Below, one piece after another: positions 1 to 11,001 of a stretch of DNA of 64,000 nucleotides. Under the pieces are notes generated by a model. The model made no database searches. It was given only the letters and a program-made list of their open reading frames with translations, and was not told where the DNA came from. Source of the DNA: Cordia subcordata (lineage: Eukaryota > Streptophyta > Magnoliopsida > Boraginales > Cordiaceae). Positions within the stretch are counted from its first letter, which is position 1. The number at the start of each line of letters is the position of its first letter. Made by a program: the position numbers and the translations under genes. The DNA is taken from assembly GCA_028554755.1 (NCBI GenBank), contig JAPTOF010000003.1:3638501-3702500 (forward strand). Direction: 5' to 3'.

Positions 1-17
1 TCCTTTGCACTTTGCAG

Positions 18-38
18 GGCTGTTGCGAATTTGGTTTA
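18..38 (+). other. possible 21-nt microexon upstream of the LRK10L kinase
   Basis: A pyrimidine-rich stretch ending in AG precedes position 18, and a good donor (A followed by GTGAGT) follows position 38. Read in the phase-1 pattern of the downstream exons, the 21 nt give two leading bases, six codons (LLRIWF) and one trailing base. This fits the chain of short exons at 635-964, but the sequence is too short to prove anything. The extracellular exon would lie left of the window. Confidence 0.22.
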
Positions 39-414
39 GTGAGTCCACTTACTTATCCTTTTCTTTAAAAAAATAAAAATAAAATGCATGTTACTCTAAC
101 GTGGTTTGTCTACTTAATTAATTAGTTAATTATTTTTTGTAATTTCTTTAAGTAATTTATTGCTCTCCTTGTATTTTTAAAACTTATTATATTACCCCCA
201 TACTTGTCAAAGAGTGACACAATTGTCATTTTCTTTTCTATTATTATTTGAACAATAATAGTATTTTTGTGAAAATATATAGTACATTGTAAGTTGTAAT
301 ACTCATAAATGTAGAAAAGGGATTGTATGGTGTATAATAAGTTAATTTAAACAAAAATAAAGTTATGGTAAGAAATTATGTACCATTTTTTGAAAGACAC
401 ATGGGTAATATAGA

Positions 415-530
415 GCCTGTTTGGTTGTGCTTATTTTGCAATTTATAATCTCCTAAAAAAATTATACCTTTCACATGCTTTCTACTATTTGTAGGTTATA
501 AGCTCCAAATAAGCTTTTAGCCAAACAGGC
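415..530. mobile_element. hAT-like MITE, 116 bp
   Basis: The sequence starts with GCCTGTTTGG and ends with its exact reverse complement CCAAACAGGC. Similarity extends inward (TGCTTATTT against AAATAAGCTT). Termini of this kind are common on small hAT-type MITEs in plants. I see no convincing 8-bp target duplication, so the superfamily call rests on the termini alone. Confidence 0.55.
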
Positions 531-634
531 AAGTTTTAAGACACAAAGTGATAAATAGTTAATTAGACAAAACAAAGGGGTAATGTGCATTGTAACCGGA
601 TTTAACATTCGACTCTCACAAATAATCGTTGCAG

Positions 635-2208
635 AGCTGCCGGGCTTCCGGTTCTTTGAGTACCCTTATTTCCTTTTTGGGAAGCGACGCTATCCAGGTA
701 ATGGTCGGACCAACCTGCCCTTTTCCTTTTAATATTTATTTCTTGAAGCATTCAACATTCTGCTGTGAGAAACAGTGAATTACAACTCCAACACTACTGA
801 CTTTGATCTCCTTCTTGACATCGCAGGTCTGAAGACCGATCTGTTGAGTGAGTCATCTGCCAAAATTTCTTTTCATTTCTTGAAACATTCCACATTTGGA
901 TCTAATTTGTTTCTCATTTCATAATTTCTAACAGTTGCGTCCATAATCGTATTAAAACTCATGGGTAAGACACAATTTTTTCTTATTTCATACATCATTC
1001 ATTCCCTTTTAGATTTGAAAATTTTCTGTCTAAGCCAGTCAAATGCTATTCATTTTGTCTTTCTCATTACAGTTTTGATTATCACACCAAGATTCTTGTT
1101 TGGACTCCTATGTCTTATCGTACTATTAATCTACAAGTGTAGAAGACGACACTTGTCAGCTTATGACTATATTGAAGACTTTCTACAAGGTCAAAACAAT
1201 TTTATGGTAGTTAGATACAGATATACAGATATAAAGAAAATCACCAACAACTTCAAGGACAAATTGGGTGAAGGAGGATACGGATCTGTATTTAAAGGCA
1301 AGCTTAGAAGTGGCATTTTCGTTGCAGTAAAGATGATGAACAAATCGAAGGCTAGTGGGCAAGACTTCGTGAATGAAGTTGCTACAATTGGAAGGATTCA
1401 CCATGTAAATGTGGTGCAGCTCATTGGCTTTTGTATTGATGGCTCAAAACATGCTTTGATATATGAGTACATGTCTAATGGCTCTCTCGAAAAGTACATA
1501 TTCTCACAAGAAGAGAGGGTTGTTTCCTTGAGCTATGAAAAAATGTTTGAGATATCACTTGGTGTGGCTCGAGGAATTGATTATTTACATCGAGGGTGTG
1601 ACATGCAAATATTACATTTTGATATTAAGCCTCACAATATCCTTCTTGATCAAAATTTTACTCCAAAGATATCTGATTTTGGGCTTGCCAAATTGTATTC
1701 CACAGAAGATAGTATTATATCTCTAACAGCGGCAAGAGGAACAATGGGTTACATGGCTCCAGAATTGTTCTACAAAAATATTGGGAGAGTTTCGTATAAA
1801 GCTGATGTTTATAGTTATGGCATGTTGTTAATGGAAATTGCGGGAAAGAGGAAAAATCTAAATCCATTCGTAGAAAATCTAAGCCAAATTTATTTCCCTT
1901 CATGGGTGTATGACCAATTCAATGAAGGAAAAGAAATGGAGATGGCTGATATCTCTGGAGAAGAAAGGAAAATGGTGAAGAAGATGATTTTAGTTGCTCT
2001 ATGGTGCATACAAATGACGCCTGCTGATCGTCCTTCTATGAGCAAAATTGTCGAGATGCTTGAAGGAGATGATGAACATCTGGAAATGCCTCCCAAACCT
2101 TTTCTGTATCCAGGAGAATTGCCAACTGAGGATCATGAAATACATGCAAATGATAATGAGCTGCCACTCTTGTCAGGTGATTATCCAGATTCAAGCACCC
2201 CTAATTAG
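635..2208 (+). CDS. LRK10L-type receptor-like kinase (membrane segment and kinase)
   Basis: Serine/threonine receptor-like kinase of the LRK10L (rust resistance kinase Lr10-like) family, expected in the plasma membrane with a cytoplasmic kinase. Inferred exons: 635-697, 827-847, 935-964 and 1073-2208, all with GT-AG borders and phase-1 junctions. An ATG at 961 opens a long reading frame, but it is the last codon of the 30-nt exon and the following ~110 nt look intronic. The joined 3' part gives a hydrophobic membrane span ending in LIYKCRRRH. Kinase landmarks are intact: glycine loop GEGGYG (1267), VAVK lysine (1330), HFDIKPHN catalytic loop (1615, non-RD because F replaces R), DFG (1675), APE (1756), stop TAG 2206. 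The GUB_WAK extracellular exon is not visible and presumably lies left of the window. Similar gene decayed at 59907-62290; fragments at 31297 and 51468. Confidence 0.85.
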
Positions 2209-3400
2209 AATGAACCTAAGTCTGTTTCCAGTTTGGGTAAACTCGAAATAGTGATTGAAGTCTCATGCAACTCTGCTTGTGTTTCTTATATATGGTGTTT
2301 TGAAATGTAATCTTGTAATGCTTTATTGTTAATTATTATTAATATGTGCAATCTCATAATTAGAGTAATTGTTCTGCCAAAAAATTGTTTCTCAACATTC
2401 ACGATCCTTTATAGAACGATGGATGATCAATTTTACTAAACGTGATCGAACTTGGTTGATATGGGGAAAAAGTACTATTAGCTATTCTCGGGTATGAAGT
2501 ATTGCTACAAGAGCAAGTCGTTCATATCATTTCATCCCAGATCTAAAAAAATTTTGCCACCAATACTTGGCACAATTTTTACATAGAGAACAATTTCTTA
2601 ATCTTGCCAAGCAAAATTGATAATTTCTTATTCTTTGCTTTCATGGGAAAGGATTTGGAGGCAATGTTAGTTTACGAAATAATGAGATTAAGGCAGATAT
2701 GGAATAATGACCCAAAAAAAAAAAAAAAAGAGGCAGATATTAAATTGCAAGAAACAGCTTGAGTTTCCTCCTTTGTGCTCTTTTATCTTTGATGGGAATT
2801 AATACACATGACTTGGTAAACTCATTTGGAGAAGCTCTCTTCAAAAGGAAGTCAATAATAGATCCTGGAAAAGGATTGAGTTCGCTTTGCATTGACCCAA
2901 AAAAAAAAAAAAAAAAGAATTTGCTTTGCATTGATTGAGAATTGGTATAGCAAATATGAGGTTTAGAGAATAACCCAAGTGGTTGGACCACAGTTTCTTA
3001 AGAATAGTGACCCGAATTTGAATCTTTAGGGTAGGGTTGAGTTGGAGGGGGACTTTAAAAGAGAATTAGTGCAGCAAATCGATGATCGGAAATAACACCA
3101 AAACAGTATGTATGAATAACAAACTTGGTGGCCTGTTCACAAGAAAGTTTAGTCCTCGTATTATATCGCAAGACTATATAGCAAATCTATGAGGTATCTA
3201 TTTTTATCTATCGTATACATAAATAAATTAGGGGAATGGGGTTAGAATATGTCACTTCAACTCTAATCTTGATACATCACCCTCATTATTGATTTATTAT
3301 TTTTTATATAATAATTATCCCTATATATTAAATACATTATGTCTGATTATTTAATATCTAGGATGTAATTTTTTTTAACAATTCAATGCATTACTATATT
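2209..3400. other. 3' flank of the kinase gene, no gene seen
   Basis: Untranslated 3' end and flank. Stretches at about 2209-2450 and 2640-2765 match the flank of the broken kinase copy at 51564-52130, which marks an old duplication. Two poly-A runs (near 2710 and 2900) are the only other structure. No ORF resembles a protein. Confidence 0.6.
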
Positions 3401-3419
3401 TTGAATATATCAATTTTAT

Positions 3420-4240
3420 TGTCACGTTCAATGAACTAGCTACGTTGACCACATTGTCACATTCGCAGTTGTCAGGTACACTAACGGATATGCATAGAAA
3501 TGATTCATTAATAATTGATGGTTGAACAGGATTCTTGAAGTTGACCTAGTCGACGCATGGTTGAACAGGATAATCGTATTGCATTACTAAACAAAAGAAA
3601 ATCTACTAACGATTCAGAATTTGTGACACGGCAGATGGGGAATAATTCTTTTTGTGATTTTATGTTGTTTTTTATGGATTCCTGCATAAGTTGAAATACT
3701 TATTTTTTGAGTTTGGTTAAAGAATGAATTTTTTAACTCTTTCTAAAAAGTCATTTCATAAGAATGGGTTGGACCAATTAATTCTATTAAACAAAAGAAG
3801 ATCATATACTAGAATGGCCATTCTATTCCAGTGGATTCCAACATATATACTGAACATATTAAATTTTGAATCAATGAATTCTTGCTTACTATAAACTTTT
3901 GGAATCATTTTTTGACTATGACTTCCAAGACAAATATCTAGAGGCTGCTTGTTTTCAAAGTCTTTTTCTTTCTTTTTTTTTTTTTTTTTTTGCTTCTTCC
4001 AATTTTTCACATTAGGTCTTCATCGGTAACACCTTATCGGTGTGCGGTCTCGGAGAAATGGAAGTGTTAGAGAAGAAAGTCATGAATGCCCACTCAAGTT
4101 GCTTTCTGTTGATATACATCAAGTTACTTTATGTCATTGTACTTGAGTTTATATGAATTGGTTTTTTCCACATAAAACACTCTTTTTCGTCAAAATATTA
4201 TCTCTTTTTTTGTAATAAATATTTGGAACGATTTTTGGAC
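3420..4240. repeat. segmental duplication, copy 1
   Basis: About 3612-3970 matches 6876-7250, and about 4005-4235 matches 8450-8640. Shared landmarks are the GCAGATGGGGAATAA-like block, the AAGACAAATATCT block and the CCACATAAAACAC block. The second copy is split by the inverted-repeat element at 7255-8430. A shorter diverged duplication also links 3420-3560 to 4316-4440. No coding potential. Confidence 0.65.
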
Positions 4241-4998
4241 AAGTTAAATTTGTTAGGAAAAAAAATTCAACTTCACGTAATTATATACGCATGGTTTGGT
4301 CGATTTCGAATACAAAGATCCTGATTCATCACATTTTGCCACATTTCTAGTTGTTAGACTAATGCAGATGCACAAATATTATTCATTATTAATAAATGGT
4401 GGAACATGACCCTTCAAATTGACCGCACATGTATAATGTACTAGCTCGTTTAGTATGATAGAATGACTTGAAAAAAGAACAGTCATTTAATAAGATTGTT
4501 TATGGACTACTTATTTATTTATTTATTTGTGTGTTTGGTTTAAACGTTAAGGAAATTAGCATGAAATGTTTATTTTGTTTTATATGTTTGATAAAATTAT
4601 TTTAACTAGTAAGGATAGAATGAAAATCAATTCAATAACCAAAATATACTTGTTCTTTGATTTAGTATAAATTTGTGTTTATGCATGATAATTAATTTCA
4701 TACAATACTAATATAAACTAAATACTTTTGCAAGTATTTTGATCAGCAATAAAATATAACATTACTTATTCTATCATTTTCTATTTTAACATCCTATTTC
4801 AATTTATTAATTTTTTTTATCATAATTGAAGAGAAAAGTTAACCATTCAAAAAAAATAGACATGTTTTCCAACTAGAAAAAAAATAAAAACTGAAATAGA
4901 TATATATTTTTAATATTTCCAATTTTTTAATTGTTTAAATTTTTAATTTTTTAACATTTTAATTTTATTACTTTTCAAATTTTTTACTTTTTTATATT
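4241..4998. other. AT-rich spacer
   Basis: Very AT-rich DNA with no ORF of interest. It holds the partner (4316-4440) of the small duplication at 3420-3560 and ends at the target site (TTTTA, 4999-5003) of the short copia element. Confidence 0.6.
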
Positions 4999-5003
4999 TT
5001 TTA

Positions 5004-5463
5004 TGTGGGGTTATGGCTCAAAATTCAAGCCTATACAAAGTAGAAAACTTGTAGAAGGCAATTAATTGTGTACGTTGCCTAAATAGTAGAGGAGAAATCT
5101 TAGGGAGTAAGGATTTCTCTCCTATAAATAGAGGGTCTTGAAGCTTGTATTTGGTGTGCTTTAGGGCCACAGCCCCGGGTGAGAGTGAGTGTCTGAGAGT
5201 ATCGAGAGTGTCTTACATTTGTTTTAGTCCTGTTGAGGCTAGAGCCGTTATAAGAACTTCGTTGGGGAAGGGTTTAGACTTTTCTGTCCATGCAAAAAGT
5301 CATTACCTGAGTTGTAACCATTATTGTTGAATAGTATCATTTATCACAAAGGGGATTGTGGACGTAGACAGAGGGTTGAACCATGTGAAAAATATTACAT
5401 GTTCTTGTGTGTGTTTTCCACTTTGTTTTGATGTGTGTGCGTGTGTCCTCGATTTTTCCAACA
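5004..5463 (+). repeat. 5' LTR of short copia element
   Basis: Begins TGTGGGG and ends CCAACA. It contains a probable TATA box (CCTATAAATAG, near 5122). It aligns along its length with 6373-6855 apart from small indels. Confidence 0.88.
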
Positions 5464-5465
5464 AG

Positions 5466-5478
5466 TGGTATCAGAGCC
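5466..5478 (+). promoter_or_regulatory. primer-binding site, tRNA-Met(i) type
   Basis: TGGTATCAGAGC begins two bases after the LTR end. This is the usual plant copia primer site complementary to the 3' end of initiator tRNA-Met. Confidence 0.88.
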
Positions 5479-6372
5479 TAGTTGGTGATTTGGGCACGAT
5501 AACGACGCAAGGAGGACACATAAGGAGTTGTGTTGAAGGACGCTGGCTTGCACGAAAAACGAAAAGGCTACCAAAGAGGAGTTAAAAAAAATTTGCAAAT
5601 TTGCTGGTCACATTTGGAGGCCTTTTTGGAGTCCAATTGATGATCCGTTTATTGTTGTGTGTTCGTTGCGGCAAGGAGAGCAAGCTGCTAAAATTTTGCA
5701 ACGATCCGACGGTCGAATTATGAGATACAAGCAGGTGAAGTTTTGTGAATTTGTAGTCAAAAAGTCAAACAACGAGTTTGATCAGGTTTGACTGGGAGCA
5801 ATTTTGGGTTCGACTGAGTCGACCGAGGGTCTTCAACCGTTTTTCAATATCCTAAGTTCATTTTTAGGTCCGTTTTGCTAAATTCTTGATGTATCATGGG
5901 TGAGCCTAGAATTTGGGTAAAACGATGAAGTGGTGATGAAATTGTGCGGAAGTCTTTGGAGCACTTGTGCGAGCAAGCTCATTTAGCTAACTAGTGAACA
6001 AACTTCTAGATGAGAGAAGTTTTGAATGAGTAAACTAGTTGAAGAAGGTTTGATTCGAGGGAGGAGTCACGCGAGAAGAGTTTGTGTAGCTAAACAATTA
6101 GAGTCTTGGCCAGACAACTGATAGGGAGTGCTACTGTTGGAAAGAAGACCATGTCCGAGATGCCATATGTCGAGGGAAGATGCAAACAACCTTGAGAGGT
6201 CGAGGTTAGATGCCATGGAGAGGGATGTTGGTGTTGACTCTGTGAACCTGCTAGGATATATTGGTAACCGTTGTTGTGAAGAATGTTGTCGAGTGAGGGC
6301 CCCCGCATAAAGACTGTGAAGAGGTTCCAGTTGCGTCAAAGAAGCTTCAGACTTTTCGCCAAGGGAGGAATT

Positions 6373-6855
6373 TGTTGGCTTATGACTCAAAGTCTAAGCT
6401 CATACAAATTAGGAAACTTGTGGAAGGCAATTAATTGTGTTACCAAAATATAAGCTGTCTAAACAGTAAAGGAGAAATCTTGGGGAGCAAGGATTTCTCT
6501 CCTATAAATAGAGGGTATTGTAGCTTGTATTTGGTGTGCCTTAGGGCCACACCCCATGGATGGTGTGGGTGTTAGGGAGAGCTTGAGAACATTGAGAGTG
6601 TCTTACATTTGTTCTAATCCTATTGAGGATAGAGCCATTGTAAAGACTCCGTTGGAGAAGGGTTTAGACTGTTTTGTCCGTACAAAAAGTCATCACTTGA
6701 GTTGTAACCATTATTGTTGAACAATGGAATTTATCCCAGAGGGAATCATGGACGTAGGCAGAGGGTTGAACCACATTAAAAGAATATTGCGTGTTCTTGT
6801 GTGTTTTTATCGCTATGCTTTGATGTGTGTGCATGTCTCCTCAATTTTCCCAACA
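6373..6855 (+). repeat. 3' LTR of short copia element
   Basis: Begins TGTTGGCT and ends CCAACA. It has diverged visibly from the 5' LTR by many substitutions and small indels, so the insertion is not recent. Confidence 0.88.
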
Positions 6856-6875
6856 TTTTAGATAAGGATTGAGAA

Positions 6876-7250
6876 TTTTTGACGGTAGATGGGGAATAAA
6901 TTCTTTTTGTGATTTTACTTTGTTGAGTTTGACTAAGAAATGAATTTTTAAAATTTTTTTGGAACTCTAATTAATTTTATCAAACAAAACAAAACGAATT
7001 AGAAGGTAGAATGACCATTTCATTCTACATTTTAAATCAATAAATTTTTATTTAGCCAAAAAATGACAAAAAGAAAAAAATTAAAAAGTTGGAGCAAGAA
7101 ACCTTTTATAAGGGGCGGAAGATGTAATACTTCAAATTATGCAAATGGCCTAATTGTAACACTATGAACTTTTGGAATCATTTTGTGATTTATGGCTTTT
7201 CAAGACAAATATCTTATGTCTAGAGGCTGTTTACTTTTCTTGGGATCTTA
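6876..7250. repeat. segmental duplication, copy 2 (left part)
   Basis: Matches 3612-3970. The copy resumes at 8431-8640 after the inverted-repeat element, which therefore inserted after the duplication. Confidence 0.6.
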
Positions 7251-7254
7251 TATC

Positions 7255-7769
7255 ATGGTCCCGCACCTATGTGCTCCTCAGCACTTATGTGCTCCTGTAG
7301 AGCTAGGTGCTCTTACTATGCGGGAACAATACCATGTACTATTTGCGCACGATAAACTTTAAGAAAAGAAAAAGAATTGGTTCAGACACTAAATATTTAT
7401 TCACCACTCTGCATATTTTTCTATTAACCATTCGCGCCCACACAGTCACACACAAAAACACACACATTTATTTGTGTATCACTCTACATATATTTGTTCA
7501 CAACTCTCACGCATACACAGACATACACAAACACAAACAAGTTTATTTTTTCACCATTCCACATCTATTTGTTCACCACTCTATATATATTTGTACACCA
7601 TTCTTTCACGCACACAAATACAAACACATTTATTTGTTCACCACTCAACAACTATTTGTTCATTATTCTACATATATTTGTTTATCACTTTCTCACACAC
7701 ATAGACACACACAAATACAAATACGTTTATTTATTCACTACTCTCACACAATACAAACACATAGATACA

Positions 7770-7805
<36 letters not shown>

Positions 7806-8430
7806 CATCACTTTATATTTATTTGTTTACCGCTCCATATATGCATGTTCACCACCCTCACACACAAACACAAACACATATTTATTCACTATTTGACATA
7901 TATTTGTTCATACAAATCCCCATATGCACAATTACATATACATACAAATAGATCTGCATGTACGCACACTTGAAGGTGAAGGCAAGCTTTAATGGCAGAT
8001 TGAGTTTAGAGCATTCAAATGCCGCATGGAAGGTACAATTAGAATCGCAAAGAGGAGAGGAAAAGATTGGTGGTTGTGGTGTTGCAAGATGACGCCGGAA
8101 TCTTCATCGGCATAAGGAAGAAGATGAGAAGAGCGTTAATGATAGATCGACACCAAGGAAGTTTTCTTGGACATGGTGCATATTGTTATAATTGATAGAA
8201 CAAGGCGAATCTTATGGTTGTGTTTATTCAGCGTGAGATGATTAGTAGTGTCACCGATGAAGCAAGGAAGACAAAAAGAGAGAAAGGTGAGGAGAGAGAA
8301 TAGCGAAGAGAGAGAAAGAGAGAGAAGGAGAAGATGCGTTTGTTGATAAGTTGTATTCTTTTTTTTTTTTTTTTTGAAAACGTGAGGGAACACTGAGCTC
8401 CACAGGAGCACATAGGTGCAAGACCACCAT
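7255..8430. mobile_element. inverted-repeat transposon carrying a minisatellite
   Basis: The left end (ATGGTCCCGCACCTATG, continuing TGCTCCT) matches the reverse complement of the right end. The shared core GCACCTATGTGCTCCTG is present twice in tandem on the left (about 7263 and 7281). No transposase is encoded. I could not define a target duplication. The interval is absent from the homologous sequence at 3970-4005, which supports an insertion. Confidence 0.6.
7440..7975. repeat. minisatellite (CATATATTTGTTCACCACTC-type units)
   Basis: Irregular tandem units of roughly 60-100 bp alternate a block like ATATATTTGTTCACCACTC with CA-rich runs. A (TA)n tract sits at about 7771-7802. Open reading frames of up to 214 codons here are low-complexity artefacts in several overlapping frames and not a gene. 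Confidence 0.8.
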
Positions 8431-9924
8431 ATAATTTGCAACATTTTCTAAAAGCTCATTTTCTTTGTTTCTTCTCTTTTTCACATGAGTTCATCATTAG
8501 TAACATGTTGCTCTCTGTCGCTACACCTCAACTTGCTTTTTGTCCTTATACTTAGAGTCTGTTCAATTGACTTCTTTTTTTTTTTTTCCCACATAAAACA
8601 CTTTTTCTTGAAAAAAGTATCTCCTATTTTGCAATATCTATATCTATCTATCTATCTATACTAATATAAAGCAATAACCAGGCTGATTTCAACTTCGATT
8701 CCAATTTCTTACCTTCCATTGTTTGCCACATGTAGTTAATAATTTGGTAGTTGGTTGTCATATGTGATGTGGACCATGTCTATCTGCCATGTATTTTTTG
8801 TCTGTCATTGCTTATTATACATTACATGATTAGTTTGTTCTACCTTAAAAAGGAAAAAACTAATCTGTTAATTAAAAAAATGCTCAATGAATCTATTTAT
8901 GCTAATATATAAAGCAACAACTAGGCTGATTTCAGTTTCGAATTCAATTTCTTACCTTTCATTGTTTATCACGTGTCATTACTAATATGTTCTTTGGTTG
9001 CCACATGTGATATAGGACCATGTCTACAATCTTGCCACATGTTTTTTTGTCTGTCATTGCTTAATTATATATTATACTAGTATGTCACCCATGCAATTGC
9101 ATGTGATGTGACGTATATAGATTGATATAATAAAAAGATTTAGTTTTTTATCCATTTAAATGTTTCAAACAAATTATATGAACTAATTTTTAATACACAT
9201 ACATTTAATAATACGTTGTATTAGGGGAAAAATTAGACCTACCTAATAAAGAGATTTGCAACCATATAGTAGAAAAAACCAATTATCGCTCCATATAGCT
9301 AAGCAATATTAAAACTAACTTTTCCATATGATCTAGAATAACTTGCTATATTTTATCAAAACAAATAGAAATTAACAATGTCACTATGCTTTAAATACCA
9401 TATAATGAATAGACTGCAATATATATGATAACATTTTAAGTAGTCAAGTTCTTATATATTTGTCAATTGGCAAAATTACGTTTAGGGTCTAAAATTAAAT
9501 TACAGATTAGAAAAGAATTTTGAAAAATCTTATATTTTTACATATTCTTCTTAAAATGGAAGGAAGACTTACTTCCATTTTCTAAAAATATATTTAATAT
9601 TTTAATGTAATAAAATCATACCGGTTTAGTAGAAAGAAGCAACATGCTAATAGAAAATTAAAAATAACATTCTAACAGTGATTAGGATAACACTATAAAA
9701 AAAATAAAAAATATATTTTTAGACGGGAAGTTTAAATGAAAAACAAAAACATGAATAAAGAACAGAAATCGAGATAAAAGTATCATAATAGAGATAAACA
9801 ATCACAACTCAAACCACAAATAAGGAACTAACATTTAAATAGATGTGAAAAATAGTAAAATAATAAATAATTTTTTTTGCACCTTTCCTTACTGAGGCAA
9901 AAGTAAGGGAAATAACACTACAAA

Positions 9925-9964
9925 TACATACATACATACATACATACATACATACATACATACA
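9925..9964. repeat. (ACAT)n microsatellite
   Basis: About ten ACAT units inside the inner Helitron. The reading frame across it on the - strand is a repeat artefact. Confidence 0.9.
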
Positions 9965-10435
9965 TAAGGGTTTAATATAAGGGAAACCAACCATGACCAA
10001 TGATTTTGACAGCAATTAGTGTGTGTAAATCGAAATAGATCTGACAAAAATTAACAACATACATGTGATTTCCCTATATATGCAAAATTTTGAAATTTGC
10101 AAGATATTACAATCTGGAATTACAAGGAAATTATGGTGATAAAAAAATCGATCAAATTGCGATTATCTAAGACAAAAAGGAAGTGAATTTGTTTGCTATT
10201 AGTGAGATTGGAATGTATGAGCTTAAATATGAAACTAAAATAATGATTTAACTATGATCTTAGTCTAGTGATTAAGTGTAAATGATATATAAAGATGAAA
10301 AAGGAAAGATTTTTGAGTGTAAGAAAAGGGAAGAAATTGAATTGAACAATAAATAAATAATTTAGTTGATTACATAATTTAAGCAACAGACCTGTAATGT
10401 CTATATATTAATTTTGGGAACTGATGTAGTAGAAA

Positions 10436-10559
10436 CTTGTTTTAAATAATTAAGTAGAATAGTATACACATGACATGAAACTGACAGCGCCACTTGACTT
10501 GTTTTAAATAATTAAGTGGGGTAATATACACGTGGCAAGAAACTGGCAGCGTCACTTGA
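10436..10559. repeat. tandem duplication, 2 x 62 bp
   Basis: Units 10436-10497 and 10498-10559 both start CTTGTTTTAAATAATTAAGT and end CACTTGA. They lie near the 5' terminus of the inner Helitron. Confidence 0.85.
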
Positions 10560-11001
10560 CAACATTATATACAGCGAGGTCTGTTATATATAATAGTATG
10601 GATGATGATTAATTTGTTCTACCTTAAAAAGGAAAAGACTAATTTGTTAGTTGAATAGATGCTCAATAAATGATTGAAATGTATCAATCTATATTATTCA
10701 TGAAATTTTTTTTTTCTAAAATGAGATTTTACAAAAATATAAAAGTTGTAGTCAGTGTTGAAAATTTAATATGAACAAATATATTTATATTTTATCCCTT
10801 ACATTAATTGTAAATTTTGACTATTAACAATAATAAGAATATAAAAGTACTCATTTCTTCTACGTATCACACATACAATTCATATTATACAAATATCAAA
10901 ATAAAAATTCTTTTTACTTTTGAAATTATTATATAATTTTTAATATTATATCATGTTATATAAATCTCAAAACTTGTGCATTGTATGGATTAATGCTTTA
11001 G

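Larger units (their letters stand above)
5004..6855 (+). mobile_element. short non-autonomous Ty1/copia element, 1.85 kb
   Basis: Two LTRs (5004-5463 and 6373-6855) flank a 0.9-kb interior without gag or pol. A primer-binding site for initiator tRNA-Met follows the left LTR, and a purine-rich tract (AAGGGAGGAATT) precedes the right one. The target duplication TTTTA is perfect (4999-5003 and 6856-6860). The interior carries the same kind of leader as the full copia at 14557-20471 (a GACCGAGGG motif, then a line resembling the sequence just before that element's gag ATG), so it looks like an internally deleted member of a related lineage. It would depend on proteins from autonomous elements. 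Confidence 0.9.
9077..10602 (-). mobile_element. non-autonomous Helitron (inner), 1526 bp
   Basis: On the - strand the element starts TCCATACTATTATATATAAC and ends CATACTAG, inserted between host A (9076) and T (10603). Ahead of the CTAG end lies the 14-bp palindrome CATGCAATTGCATG. The uninterrupted target is visible in the window at 8826/8827, where the paralogous sequence reads straight through, so both borders are fixed to the base. It encodes no protein. Confidence 0.82.
8655..11001 (+). mobile_element. probable degenerate Helitron (outer)
   Basis: The left end TCTATACTAATATAAAGC resembles plant Helitron 5' ends and the Helitron start at 32665. Near 10973-11001 is a decayed copy of the typical 3' end: a GTGCATTG-centred hairpin followed about 10 nt later by TTAGT in place of CTAGT. 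A 237-bp 5' unit (8655-8891) is repeated from 8892, and the inner Helitron lies in the second unit. No Rep/helicase is encoded. Confidence 0.5.

Noticed and set aside
961..1072. Start of the kinase at ATG 961 with a signal-peptide-like N-terminus
   Set aside because: 961-964 is an exon end followed by GTAAG, and 1063-1072 is a good acceptor in matching phase; the hydrophobic start is intron translated.
7307..7973. Overlapping ORFs of 214, 159 and 76 codons rich in His, Thr, Tyr and Ile
   Set aside because: They lie on a tandem repeat that is open in several frames; no domain, and composition follows the repeat.
9809..10015. 68-codon ORF with YVCM repeats
   Set aside because: Translation of the (ACAT)n microsatellite.
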